Of a stretch of 37,152 nt of DNA, positions 1-7,715 are shown piece by piece. The position numbers and the translations under genes are program-made. Origin of the DNA: Kiritimatiellota bacterium (lineage in GTDB: Bacteria; Verrucomicrobiota; Lentisphaeria; Oligosphaerales; JAADHN01); NCBI GenBank assembly GCA_013151865.1, contig JAADHN010000173.1, forward strand, positions 1 through 37,152, given 5' to 3'. The notes beneath the pieces were generated by a model. That model saw only the letters and a program-made list of their open reading frames with translations, was not told the DNA's origin and made no database searches. How positions within the stretch are numbered: the first letter of the stretch is position 1; each line of letters starts with the position of its first letter.

Positions 1-89
1 GCAGCGTCCGCTTTTGATGGAACATTCGTAAAACCGGGCCACACGGGGATGCTTCGCCAGCACGCGACCGAGTGCGCGTTCCGCGCCGC

Positions 90-261
90 CGGGCGCTTTT
101 GCACAGTACAACGCGTTCGGGTTCGCCGGCGTTACCCGCGTCCGGTTCGACGTCGACGTGGAGCACCTGTACGGTTCGCGGCTCTTCGCGTCCGAGGACG
201 GGCTTGAACCTGCCCTGTTCGAAAAGTTCCGCCCGGGCGCCGCGCCCGAGCGCGGTCCGTG
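90..261 (+). other. Coding-like open frame without a clear start, near window edge
   Basis: Reading plus-strand frame 3, a stretch ending at TGA 259-261 has protein-like composition (FAQYNAFGFAGVTRVRFDV, then EHLYGSRLFASEDG) and third positions dominated by G and C. The same frame has a stop at 31-33 and no ATG in between; the only usable start would be GTG 158, giving about 34 residues. It lies opposite the degenerate 3' end of the GIY-YIG gene. It could be the tail of a frameshifted plus-strand gene or merely the mirror of a minus-strand frame. No family recognised. Confidence 0.15.
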
Positions 262-428
262 AAAGCCAGGTACGTTTTGATCCGCCACGGCCGGCGCCTG
301 GCGGTGTGCAGCACCTTGCCGCGGTTGTGATAGGCGAGGCGTTCCTCGACAGGCAAGTCTGTGAAACCGACGTAGAATGCACCGGGCAGCGATTCCGACT
401 CGAGAATGTACACGTAATGGCAACACAT
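132..428 (-). pseudogene. GIY-YIG endonuclease-like protein (YhbQ/UPF0213 type), apparently broken
   Basis: The first 60 or so residues match the small single-domain GIY-YIG family: HYVYILES near the N-terminus, FYVGFTD as the GIY-YIG equivalent, then EERLAYHNRGK and RRPWR, all in the usual order. The family normally continues with a helix of the type ALxFERYLKSGSGR. Here the reading frame after FTDRARA (about 243) turns into low-complexity Arg/Gly/Thr. In the +1 frame the residues AELFEQGRFK then a GR pair vaguely resemble the missing part. The simplest reading is a frameshift or decayed 3' end. An assembly error or a genuinely divergent tail is possible. The start ATG has only a weak ribosome site. 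Function of these stand-alone domains is poorly known; a nuclease role is family knowledge only. Confidence 0.5.
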
Positions 429-567
429 GCGGATGCCCGGCTACGTCTGGCGACTACGCCGCGGCAGGCTTCGCGCGGCGGTTTATGCCGTTGGATGTGT
501 TTGCGGTCTTGAAGCCTGGCGTGCCGGGGCGTAGCTCGGGGGCTCGACCGGGCCGCCGAGCGAAGCC

Positions 568-656
568 TGGTACCGGAGGTGGGGGTCGAACCCACACTGG
601 GGGTGAACCCAACTGGATTTTGAGTCCAGCGCGTCTGCCAATTCCGCCACTCCGGC
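568..656 (-). tRNA. tRNA-Leu, anticodon CAA, with encoded CCA end
   Basis: Read on the minus strand, the acceptor arm GCCGGAG (656-650) pairs with CTCCGGT (578-572), closing with a G-U pair. The D-arm carries the TGGCGGAATTGGCAGACGC hallmark of leucine tRNAs. The anticodon stem CTGGA/TCCAG encloses the loop CTCAAAA, so positions 34-36 read CAA (UUG codon). A long variable arm follows, as expected for class II tRNA. The T-arm has GTGGGTTCGACCCCCAC. The discriminator is A (571) and CCA is encoded at 570-568. A promoter lies just upstream at 687-714. Confidence 0.95.
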
Positions 657-686
657 ATGAGATGCGCAGAAAAAGAAGCGATTCAT

Positions 687-714
687 ACTGTATGCGACAG
701 GCCCCGATTGTCAA
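687..714 (-). promoter_or_regulatory. Promoter of tRNA-Leu
   Basis: On the minus strand a perfect TTGACA -35 box (714-709) is followed after 16 bases by TACAGT (692-687), a four-of-six match to TATAAT. The predicted transcription start falls about 24 bases before the mature tRNA 5' end, a typical tRNA leader length. Confidence 0.55.
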
Positions 715-742
715 CTCGGTTTTCGGCGTCGAACCCCGGCCG

Positions 743-2893
743 TCAATCCGCGCGCGGCCAACCGTGTTGATTCACCGGTTCGGCCACAAACCAGCGTACG
801 GCCGCAGCGTCTCCCGCCTCGAGATCGGCGCCCAATTGTTCGAGAAACTCGAACAACACGCTCAAGTCGCGAAGCACGGCGGGAACCACCCAATCCGGTT
901 TGTTCTCCTCGCATACCGCCATGGCTTCCACCAAGATGTCGCGCGCTTCCTCGCAACGCCTGGCGGCATCCGGCGGCACGGTCCCCCCTGCGAGGTCGGC
1001 CCGGAGCCTCAGTAGCTCGCCGAAGACGGTTGCCAACCCCGCGGTGCGGGCCGCCTCCCCGGCCAGACTCTTGAGACACAATTCGTCGGTGTCCGGCGGA
1101 TCCTCAACGGCAAGCGCCTCCTCGAAGGCCGCCTGGGCGGTCGACGCCAACTCCGCGGCCTTGCGGAGTTCTTCCTGCGCCGTGGCGGCATCTCGGCTTT
1201 CGAGGGCTTCGAGGGCCTCCTCAGGGTAGTGCCGCGGGTAGGGTTTGCCGTCTCGGTAATAGGTATACGAGTAGTACCAGCAGGGCTGAAGCGCAGCCTG
1301 CGAAGCCGCTGTTTCCAGGGCTTTCCGGGCTTCGAGGATGTTCCCGGCCAATTCCCCGAAACTCGCCTCGGCCCAGTGAGCCAGAATGTCGTCGACCGTT
1401 TCGAATCCTTGGGCGTTCCAAGCGTACTCGGACAGGAGCGCCTCATGGTCGGCCCAGGCCGGATCGTGCACGGCATACGCCACGACGCCGTCGGCCCCGC
1501 CGGCCAAGGCGGCCTCCGACATGAGTTTGATGTTGGCCAGGCGCGTGCTGTAGCGACTCCAATTAAAGTAGCAGGTCATGGGCGCCACCCAGCCGGCCAG
1601 TCCGAGCCCCTTCCCGATAGCCGGGTCGACGCGATCATTCAACTCGGTATTGCTGTACCACCACCAATGAACCACCAGGCGTTTGTCAAGACCGGCTTCC
1701 CGCAACTGTTCCACGAAGGCCGCGTCCAGAACATCCATGTGCCTGGTGAGCTGATCGTTCCAGATCACGACTTTCTCCACGCCTTTTTCCGTGAGCATCC
1801 CGACCAGCCAGAGGATGTACTCACGCAGGAGGTCTTCCCGATCCCTGGTCCGACACTCGGGACAATGGCACCACGGGTCTACGGGACGCGAAGGGTCGGA
1901 GACGTCCGCCCGGACGGGGTACACCTCGTCCATCTGGATATGGAAAAACGGCGCACCGGCGGGATAATAGCGTGTGAGGATACTCCCGTAGAAAGCCTCA
2001 ATGAACTGGCGCGTCTCCGGGTTGGAAAGGCAATATCCAGCGCCGGCGGGCGAACCGTCCTCGGTCTTGGCTGAAATAGCCGGAACTAACCGGGGAATCA
2101 GCGTGTTATGCCCGAGGCTGTTCACGAATGGAATGATCTCGACGCCCTTCTCGTGGCCGTGGGCCACGACTTCACCCAGGAAATCCTGCTCAAACATGGG
2201 GGACAGGTACGTTTCTTCCGTCCATTTTCCCAAGGCGGGGGAGAACCACTTCAACGTTTTTTCGGTTTGGAGTTCGTCATACTCGGGGATGGGGACCTGG
2301 AGGAACTCGGTAACCTTCCCCTCATACTGGCAGCACCAGCACCCGTAGAGCCCGATCCCGAGTCGATTCATTTTGAGTGCACTCAGTCGGTCGATCAGTT
2401 TGAACCAATCGTCCCGGTCCATGCGGTCGGGCCCCCACTTGTTCTCGACGAAAATGCCCCGATTGCCGAGCGTGGGCCAGTCGCGGACCTTGACGGCCCG
2501 CAGCCGCCCGCGAGTCAATCCCCGATGCAAGATGGCGCCGAGGGTGTGGACCCCCCACAGGGCGCCGGGCTGATCGAGGGTCCGGACCACGGCCGTGTTC
2601 CCCGTGATCACCAGTTCGTAGAACTCGGATAGGGCCTGCTCGGGGACACCGTCGACGTCCATCTGCTCCCGGGGCTCGATGCGAATGTCCACGATAAAGC
2701 GTTTCTTGTTCGCGACCACGCGGATCCCGGACGCACTGAGTATGGTCCGCATATTCTTCCGATAGAGCGGCATAACGTCCTTGGTCACGAGCCGCACGTC
2801 TTCGGAGAGCACGCAATCTCCTTCAAGGAGCGATATTTCCCTGGGTTGCGGGAAAACGACGGGGATTTCGTCCGCCTGATCAGATTCAGTCAT
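743..2893 (-). CDS. Beta-N-acetylhexosaminidase-like glycoside hydrolase, family GH20
   Basis: A 716-residue protein read as GH20. Residues 10-135 form the alpha/beta GH20b-like N-terminal domain, ending in the typical ALWGVHTLGAIL; the TIM barrel follows from about 142 (GNRGIFVENKWG). The catalytic Asp-Glu pair is D322-E323 in HIQMDE, where classic members have HxGGDE. A Cys cluster (C342, C344, C347) follows directly, and a helical region rich in Ala/Glu makes up the C-terminus. No signal peptide is visible, so it is probably cytoplasmic, acting on imported amino-sugar oligosaccharides; this is inference. The start is set by AGGAGG (2910-2905) 11 bases before ATG 2893; the open frame extends further upstream to 3295 but that part has non-coding composition. 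Exact substrate unknown. Confidence 0.85.
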   Translation of the reverse strand: MTESDQADEIPVVFPQPREISLLEGDCVLSEDVRLVTKDVMPLYRKNMRTILSASGIRVVANKKRFIVDIRIEPREQMDVDGVPEQALSEFYELVITGNTAVVRTLDQPGALWGVHTLGAILHRGLTRGRLRAVKVRDWPTLGNRGIFVENKWGPDRMDRDDWFKLIDRLSALKMNRLGIGLYGCWCCQYEGKVTEFLQVPIPEYDELQTEKTLKWFSPALGKWTEETYLSPMFEQDFLGEVVAHGHEKGVEIIPFVNSLGHNTLIPRLVPAISAKTEDGSPAGAGYCLSNPETRQFIEAFYGSILTRYYPAGAPFFHIQMDEVYPVRADVSDPSRPVDPWCHCPECRTRDREDLLREYILWLVGMLTEKGVEKVVIWNDQLTRHMDVLDAAFVEQLREAGLDKRLVVHWWWYSNTELNDRVDPAIGKGLGLAGWVAPMTCYFNWSRYSTRLANIKLMSEAALAGGADGVVAYAVHDPAWADHEALLSEYAWNAQGFETVDDILAHWAEASFGELAGNILEARKALETAASQAALQPCWYYSYTYYRDGKPYPRHYPEEALEALESRDAATAQEELRKAAELASTAQAAFEEALAVEDPPDTDELCLKSLAGEAARTAGLATVFGELLRLRADLAGGTVPPDAARRCEEARDILVEAMAVCEENKPDWVVPAVLRDLSVLFEFLEQLGADLEAGDAAAVRWFVAEPVNQHGWPRAD

Positions 2894-2904
2894 GGTCCGT
2901 CCGG

Positions 2905-2910
2905 CCTCCT
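2905..2910 (-). promoter_or_regulatory. Shine-Dalgarno site that fixes the GH20 start
   Basis: The minus strand reads AGGAGG, 11 bases before ATG 2893. It supports the internal start against the longer open frame reaching 3295. Confidence 0.6.
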
Positions 2911-2999
2911 GGCTGTGGTTTCGGCCTGTACTTGCGGGTCCGTCTGCGGGCTGTTCACCCCATGTCCGTCGGCTCACCCCGTCCATGCGGCGCATCTGC

Positions 3000-3028
3000 G
3001 GGGCGACTCCGGACCGGCCGGTCGCCCC
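3000..3028 (-). repeat. Inverted repeat in the putative GH20 leader
   Basis: GGGGCGAC (3000-3007) and GTCGCCCC (3021-3028) are perfect 8-base arms around a 13-base loop, itself rich in CCGG. It lies about 107 bases upstream of the GH20 start. It has no T-tract on either strand, so it reads as leader structure rather than an intrinsic terminator. Confidence 0.35.
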
Positions 3029-3282
3029 GAAACGATTTCGAGCCCGAGCGAACTCGCCCGATGAATTCATGCCCCCCGACCGGCCTGTAAATCGATCATG
3101 CCCCGGGTGTAGTTGCGGGGCAATTCCGCCTCTTTCCCGGGGGCGGTCGAAGGGGTCGCCTCGATCTTGGCGAAAAGGCGGGAGGCCCTGCGGAACGGTC
3201 GTCCAAATCGGAAGCGTCCCGCAAGAAAGCAACGCCCGCCGTTTCCGGCGGCGGCGGGGCATACCGGCATTGGCGGTAAAAT

Positions 3283-3311
3283 ATGTTAGCCGCACAAATC
3301 GATTTTATCAA
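3283..3311 (-). promoter_or_regulatory. Candidate promoter for the GH20 gene
   Basis: On the minus strand TTGATA (3311-3306, five of six to consensus) and TAACAT (3288-3283, four of six) are separated by exactly 17 bases, in one of the few AT-rich patches of the region. The start of transcription would give a leader of about 380 bases before ATG 2893, which is long. Confidence 0.4.
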
Positions 3312-3420
3312 GGGCGGGTCCGGCGATTTTTGCGCCGGGAAACCCAGCGGAAAAGAGCGGGGAAAAGACGCGACGGACGGGCACGGGAAGGTCTCGGCAG
3401 CGCGGCCGACGGCGATCCCA

Positions 3421-3441
3421 AACGCCTCGTTGTCAGGCGTT
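3421..3441 (-). terminator. Hairpin downstream of dgt, possible terminator
   Basis: AACGCCT (3421-3427) and AGGCGTT (3435-3441) are perfect 7-base arms with a 7-base loop, about 140 bases after the dgt stop. A U-tract is missing, so an intrinsic terminator function is weakly supported. Confidence 0.25.
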
Positions 3442-3579
3442 GACTCGCCGGAACGGATTGCCGGTCGTCTCGAAAAAGTCCGAGTCCCCGGCGATACGCA
3501 AGGGCCTGCAAAACCGACCGGAAGGCTTTTCCTGGAATCGGTATGGCATTGCGGCGCACTGTGCGGCGGGCCGGGGGGC

Positions 3580-4716
3580 TCACGAGCCCGTTCCGGCTGG
3601 TCCCAACCGGGTGTGGATCAGAAGGGCATAGCGGTCGGTCATGCCGGCGATGTAATCGGCAACGGCCCGTTCGAGGCCGTCCTGCTCGATACGGCCCCTG
3701 GCCCCGCTGCCGAGCTCGTCGGGTCGCCGGACAAAATGCCTGAAGAGATCGCGGACCACCCGGCCCATCCTTTCGCTGACTTCCAGGATCTCAGGGTGCC
3801 AATAGACGTGCTGAAAGAGGAATGTCCGCAATTCGGTCACGGCCTCGCGGAACCGGGGTGAGAACCCCGCAACCGGCTCGGCAGCGCTCGCGACATCGTC
3901 CGGAGAACGGGGTGCGAGCGCCTTGAGTCGGGCCAGGGAATGGCTGATCGCGTCCCCGACCAACCGGTCGATCAAACAGCGAACCACGAACGGAATGAAG
4001 TACTCCGCTGCGGGGTCTCCACCGCCGGCCCGGGCCTCTTCACGGGCCAGACACCAGAGCGTGACGTCCTCGAGCTGCTCTACATGAATCAGTCCGGCCT
4101 CAAGTCCATCATCAAGATCGTGGGCGTAGTAGGCCAAATCATCGGAAATATCGGCCACCTGGGCTTCGAGGGAGGGTTGCCGAGGCAGCGGAATGCCGTC
4201 CAACTTCGCCGGGGCCGGTCCACGGCGTTTGACCAAACCGGAACGGACCTCCCAAGTGAGGTTAAGCCCCTCGCCCCACGGGTATTTCTTCTCCAGGAGA
4301 TCCACCACGCGCAGACTCTGGGTGTTGTGATCGAAGCCGCCGAGCCCCTCGAGGAGGCGATTCAACATGCGCTCGCCCACATGGCCGAACGGGGTGTGCC
4401 CCAAGTCGTGCGCCAGCGCGACGGCCTCGACCAAGTCTTCGTTAATCCTCAGACGCCGACCGATGGTGCGTGCAATGGCCGCAACTTCCATGGTATGCGT
4501 GAGACGGGTCCGCAGGTGGTCTCCCGTCCCGTTCAGGAACACCTGCGTCTTGTACTCGAGCCGGCGGAAAGCCCGGCTGTGAATGACGCGGTCCCGATCC
4601 CGCTGGAACGGGTTCCGAAACGCATGTGTCGCCTCGGAGAGGCGCCGCCCCCGGCTGTCCTCCGCACGCACGGCGTAGGGCGCCGGACCGGTCTCGAAAT
4701 GGTGAACCCCGGACAT
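3580..4716 (-). CDS. dgt: dGTP triphosphohydrolase-like HD-domain protein
   Basis: A 378-residue protein of the dGTPase family, which hydrolyses deoxynucleoside triphosphates to the nucleoside and triphosphate and so controls dNTP pools. The N-terminal FRNPFQRDRDRVIHSRAFRR and YKTQVF segments are diagnostic. The HD metal site is H74 (RLTHTMEV), H103-D104 (LAHDLGHTPFGH) and the downstream Asp pair near D192-D193 (ISDDLAYYAHDLDD). Length fits the shorter bacterial type 2 proteins rather than the roughly 500-residue E. coli Dgt. The start at ATG 4716 has GGGAG about 9 bases upstream and begins the conserved region; the open frame continuing to 4995 has non-coding composition. It lies 257 bases after the Gfo/Idh/MocA gene on the same strand, with no evident functional link. 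Confidence 0.92.
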   Translation of the reverse strand: MSGVHHFETGPAPYAVRAEDSRGRRLSEATHAFRNPFQRDRDRVIHSRAFRRLEYKTQVFLNGTGDHLRTRLTHTMEVAAIARTIGRRLRINEDLVEAVALAHDLGHTPFGHVGERMLNRLLEGLGGFDHNTQSLRVVDLLEKKYPWGEGLNLTWEVRSGLVKRRGPAPAKLDGIPLPRQPSLEAQVADISDDLAYYAHDLDDGLEAGLIHVEQLEDVTLWCLAREEARAGGGDPAAEYFIPFVVRCLIDRLVGDAISHSLARLKALAPRSPDDVASAAEPVAGFSPRFREAVTELRTFLFQHVYWHPEILEVSERMGRVVRDLFRHFVRRPDELGSGARGRIEQDGLERAVADYIAGMTDRYALLIHTRLGPAGTGS

Positions 4717-4973
4717 GGAGCGTCTCCCTGTGGCGGCATTGCGGGGCCCCGTGGGCCGGTGCGACAGGCCGTTCCGCATTCGGGGGCGCCAACCGGAAGC
4801 GCCGGGCGCCGGCGCATCTTTCTGCCGGGGCCGTGCACGCGGCTCGGACGTTCCTCCGCCGGAAGCCGCAGAGCGGCGGGGCCTCGCGGAGAGGAGGCGT
4901 CGACGGCTTCCGGTCGACTGGACGCCCACCTCGGAGGCGCCGCCGTTCCGCCGGGCCCCGCTCCCCGCGGTTG

Positions 4974-6572
4974 TCATTGGTCGGGCTCGAGGCATCGGAT
5001 GCGCAAATCCCGAAAGTCGGTCGGGTGACCGCAGTCGACCAGCTCGATATGCCCCGCATCACCGGATCCGGCCGGCCGGCCCATCCGCGAAAGGTCGCAC
5101 CGAGAGATCTCTTCCCCGTTCACGGACACCCGCACCTCCTGCCGCCGACAAACGATCTCGAGTTCGTTCCAACTGCTGGCGCCTCGCACTGCACTCGCTG
5201 TGGGGGCGACCACCCCGTTGATTGCGCCGGTGGTCTCCAGGGAAGGCGGGTCGCCGCGGTCGTCGGCCAGGGTCACTTCGATCCCGTTTGCGGACTCCGC
5301 ATCGCCGGCCGAGGTCCGCAGACGCACCGCACTGCGCCCCCGGTTCGTTCGCTGTCGCCAGCTCATGCAAAGCACGAAATCTGCGAACTCCGCGCGGGTA
5401 CGCAAGGCCGACCCGGCCGCGCCGCCGCACTGAATCAGCCCCCGAACCACGCGCCAGTCGCCTGTGGCGCCGCGCTTTTCCCACCCGGCCAAATCGTCCC
5501 GGCCATTGAAAAGGAGTTCGAAGCCGGCTTCCTCTTCTTCTTCGGTGAGAAAGGCGGGCCAGTCGGGAATGATGATCTCCCCGCGGTCGATCAGATCGAG
5601 CAGCGGCGCGTCTTCGATCTCGAGCGGCAGCAAGACCTTCTGACGTCGGCGCGCCGACTCGTGGGTGGCAAAGATCAACTCGGTGGCCCGCAATGCATTG
5701 CGGCTGCACAGGATGGACTCCCGGCCGCTTCGGAGACAATCGATCGCGTCCAGGATATACCTCGATGTATCGCCCCCGGCCAAATCAGACCCTGTCACGG
5801 CCGGCGTCTCCCAAGGGTGGCCCTCGTGCAGCACGCGGACTCCCTTCCAAGTCACTTCGATCACACCCGTCTCCCCCACGATCCGGTTCTGGCAACCACC
5901 GCCCGGACTGGCGCCGGTCACCAACAGACCGGTCACCCCGTTCTGCCACTTGAGGTACGCGAGGCCGGCGGTATCTACGGGCACGCCGAACACGAGCCGT
6001 TCCTCGGCGCAGTCGACTTGGCCCATCACCCAATCGACGGGCTGGTCGTCATTGCAGAAGAGCATCATGTCGAACCAGTGCGTCCCCCAATCGAACAGGT
6101 TCGAGCAATAAGCCTCGAGATGTCTCAGTCCACCCACCGTCCCGCTTTTGAGAAGGTCTCGAGCCAAAACGAATGCGGGGCCGAATCGGCGCTGATGGCT
6201 GAAAGTGAGCATGACTCCTGCCCGTTCGCACGCTTCATGCATGTGCCGGGACTCTCCGAAACTCGGGGCCATGGGTTTTTCCGCATTGATCAATCGTGGC
6301 GGGACCGGGGCGTCGAGACAGGCCATAACCGCCTCGCAGTGAAGGGCCGGCCATAAGGCAATGCTGACCACATCGAGTCGTTCCCGGGCAAGCATCTGTC
6401 GATAGTCTGTGTACGTGCGGGCGATCCCGAAGTGTGATGCCACTCTCTCGAGGGCCGGGAGGTGGGTGTCGGCGCAGGCCGTCAGCTCGACGCCCTCGGC
6501 CAGGGAATAACCGAGCGCGTGCGCCGCGCCGCGCCCCCCGCAACCGATGATACCTGCTCTCAGTTTCTTCAT
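4974..6572 (-). CDS. Gfo/Idh/MocA-family oxidoreductase fused to a DUF1080 (3-keto-disaccharide hydrolase) domain
   Basis: A 532-residue two-domain protein. Residues 1-125 form a Rossmann domain with GCGGRG at 10-15 and the family's Glu-Lys-Pro motif at 98-100 (INAEKPMA). The substrate domain follows to about 330, with DWGTHWFD (161-168) supplying the usual His and Asp. After an acidic linker (TEEEEEAG, 343-350) a DUF1080-type jelly-roll starts with the typical FELLFNGRDDLAGW and runs to the end. Known Gfo/Idh/MocA enzymes oxidise or reduce sugars with NAD(P); DUF1080 proteins include 3-keto-disaccharide hydrolases. A combined 3-keto-glycoside oxidation and cleavage route is an inference. No signal peptide is present. 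The start has AAGGGAAGG just upstream. The fusion itself is the odd point; these domains are usually separate proteins. Confidence 0.88.
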   Translation of the reverse strand: MKKLRAGIIGCGGRGAAHALGYSLAEGVELTACADTHLPALERVASHFGIARTYTDYRQMLARERLDVVSIALWPALHCEAVMACLDAPVPPRLINAEKPMAPSFGESRHMHEACERAGVMLTFSHQRRFGPAFVLARDLLKSGTVGGLRHLEAYCSNLFDWGTHWFDMMLFCNDDQPVDWVMGQVDCAEERLVFGVPVDTAGLAYLKWQNGVTGLLVTGASPGGGCQNRIVGETGVIEVTWKGVRVLHEGHPWETPAVTGSDLAGGDTSRYILDAIDCLRSGRESILCSRNALRATELIFATHESARRRQKVLLPLEIEDAPLLDLIDRGEIIIPDWPAFLTEEEEEAGFELLFNGRDDLAGWEKRGATGDWRVVRGLIQCGGAAGSALRTRAEFADFVLCMSWRQRTNRGRSAVRLRTSAGDAESANGIEVTLADDRGDPPSLETTGAINGVVAPTASAVRGASSWNELEIVCRRQEVRVSVNGEEISRCDLSRMGRPAGSGDAGHIELVDCGHPTDFRDLRIRCLEPDQ

Positions 6573-6741
6573 CGCCTTCCCTTCCGGTCACGTCCCGAGA
6601 CCGGGCGTCCCGGGATTCTGCGGCTCCGGCGAAAGTGCGACAGCCCCGTGCGGCTGCCAACCCCGCCAACAAACCGGCGGTGTCCGGCCGGAAGCGGGGA
6701 CCCAAGCCGCAAATCCCGTGGGGTCGCCTCCGCTTTCGGCG

Positions 6742-6788
6742 CTATTCTCTTTGCTCCTTCCCCCCTCCCCCGCCATCCTCTCCTTGCC
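6742..6788. other. Polypyrimidine/polypurine tract downstream of aroE
   Basis: In the 226-base gap between aroE and the dehydrogenase gene the plus strand is nearly all C and T over about 45 bases, so the minus strand (the transcribed sense) is purine-rich with runs of five and six G. It resembles neither a gene nor a standard terminator. Possible G-rich RNA structure; function unknown. Confidence 0.3.
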
Positions 6789-6798
6789 GGGCAACGCA

Positions 6799-7650
6799 CT
6801 ACTGGGTCAGGGCCTGGTCCAAAGCGTGCCGCATCGCCTCGATGGGGGCGGGGCGTCCAGTCCAGATGCGGAAGCTCTCGGCGCCCTGGTGCAGAAGCAT
6901 CCCTCGTCCGTCGGCGGTGCGACATCCGGCCCTGGCTGCGTCGCGCAGGAATTGCGTGGGGCGATAGATCATTTCGACGACAGCGAGGCCGGGCCGCAGG
7001 AATTCGGGCGGCATGGGGGCGGGATCGCCGTCATGCAGCCCGAGCGAGGTGGCCTGGATGAGCAAGTCGGCTTCAGCCAAAGCGACCTTCTGTCGGTCCC
7101 GGGCGTCGAGGGCGGCGCCCTCCGCTCGGACGCCGGGCGCACACCGGGCGATGTCTTCGGCAAGGGCGCAGGCCCGCTCGAGCGTGCGGTTGAAGATCCA
7201 GATTCGCTTCGCACCATGCCGTGCGAAATAGATACTCACGGCCCGGGCGGCGCCGCCGGCGCCGAGAAACACGACCGCGCTGTCTTTCACGTTCAGCCCG
7301 AAACTCTCGCGCACGGCGGCGGCCATGCCGCAGCCGTCCGTGGAGCAGCCGATCAGACGCCCGTCGCGATTGACCACGGTGTTGACGCTGCCCGCCGCCC
7401 GCGCCTCCGGGTCCACCTCGTCCAGGAACGGAATGATTCGCTGCTTGTGGGGTACGGTAATGTTCCACCCGTCGAACCCCTGGGTGCATAAGGAGTGGAT
7501 TTCCGCGCTCAGACGTTCGGGCGGGACAGGTCGCAATGTGTAAGCGGCAGGGATACCCGCGGCACGAAAGGCCGCCTCCTGCATAGGCGGCGAGACCGAG
7601 TGCCCCACCGGCCAGCCCAACAGTGCATACTTGCGAACAGCGTGCTGCAT
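6799..7650 (-). CDS. aroE: Shikimate dehydrogenase (NADP+)
   Basis: A 283-residue full-length AroE, which reduces 3-dehydroshikimate to shikimate in the aromatic amino acid pathway in the cytoplasm. The shikimate site is seen in GHSVSP (S18, S20), NITVPHK (catalytic K69), and STDG (D105). The NADP-binding loop is GAGGAAR at 130-136, followed by NRT near 154. The C-terminal Gln of the family is in LLHQGAESF (Q255). The start ATG 7650 leaves the normal short N-terminus before YALLGWPVGHS; its ribosome site is only G-rich (GGGGCG). It follows the isomerase gene by 65 bases on the same strand and may be cotranscribed, without an obvious functional relation. Confidence 0.95.
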   Translation of the reverse strand: MQHAVRKYALLGWPVGHSVSPPMQEAAFRAAGIPAAYTLRPVPPERLSAEIHSLCTQGFDGWNITVPHKQRIIPFLDEVDPEARAAGSVNTVVNRDGRLIGCSTDGCGMAAAVRESFGLNVKDSAVVFLGAGGAARAVSIYFARHGAKRIWIFNRTLERACALAEDIARCAPGVRAEGAALDARDRQKVALAEADLLIQATSLGLHDGDPAPMPPEFLRPGLAVVEMIYRPTQFLRDAARAGCRTADGRGMLLHQGAESFRIWTGRPAPIEAMRHALDQALTQ

Positions 7651-7715
7651 GACGCCCCAACATGCCCGGGTCCACGGCGAATTTCGCGATCCTGCCGGGG
7701 TCCGCTCCGCGAAAC

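Larger units (their letters stand above)
2894..3579. other. Long non-coding stretch between dgt and the GH20 gene
   Basis: About 690 bases without a convincing gene on either strand; the open frames here are Arg/Pro-rich and lack ribosome sites. It contains a promoter-like pair (3283-3311) and three perfect short inverted repeats: 8-base arms at 3000-3007/3021-3028, 6-base arms at 3320-3325/3333-3338, and 7-base arms at 3421-3427/3435-3441. It could be the 3' end of the dgt transcript plus a structured leader of the GH20 mRNA. Confidence 0.45.

Noticed and set aside
1-118. Minus-strand coding-like frame (NALYCAKAPGGAERALGRVL...) running off the left edge
   Set aside because: No ATG or GTG start is evident and overlapping frames on both strands look equally coding-like.
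2894-3295. N-terminal extension of the GH20 frame to 3295
   Set aside because: Arg/Gly/Pro-rich, no homology seen, and AGGAGG stands before ATG 2893.
4626-6356. 576-residue plus-strand open frame
   Set aside because: Antisense to the Gfo/Idh/MocA-DUF1080 gene; no domain or start signal.
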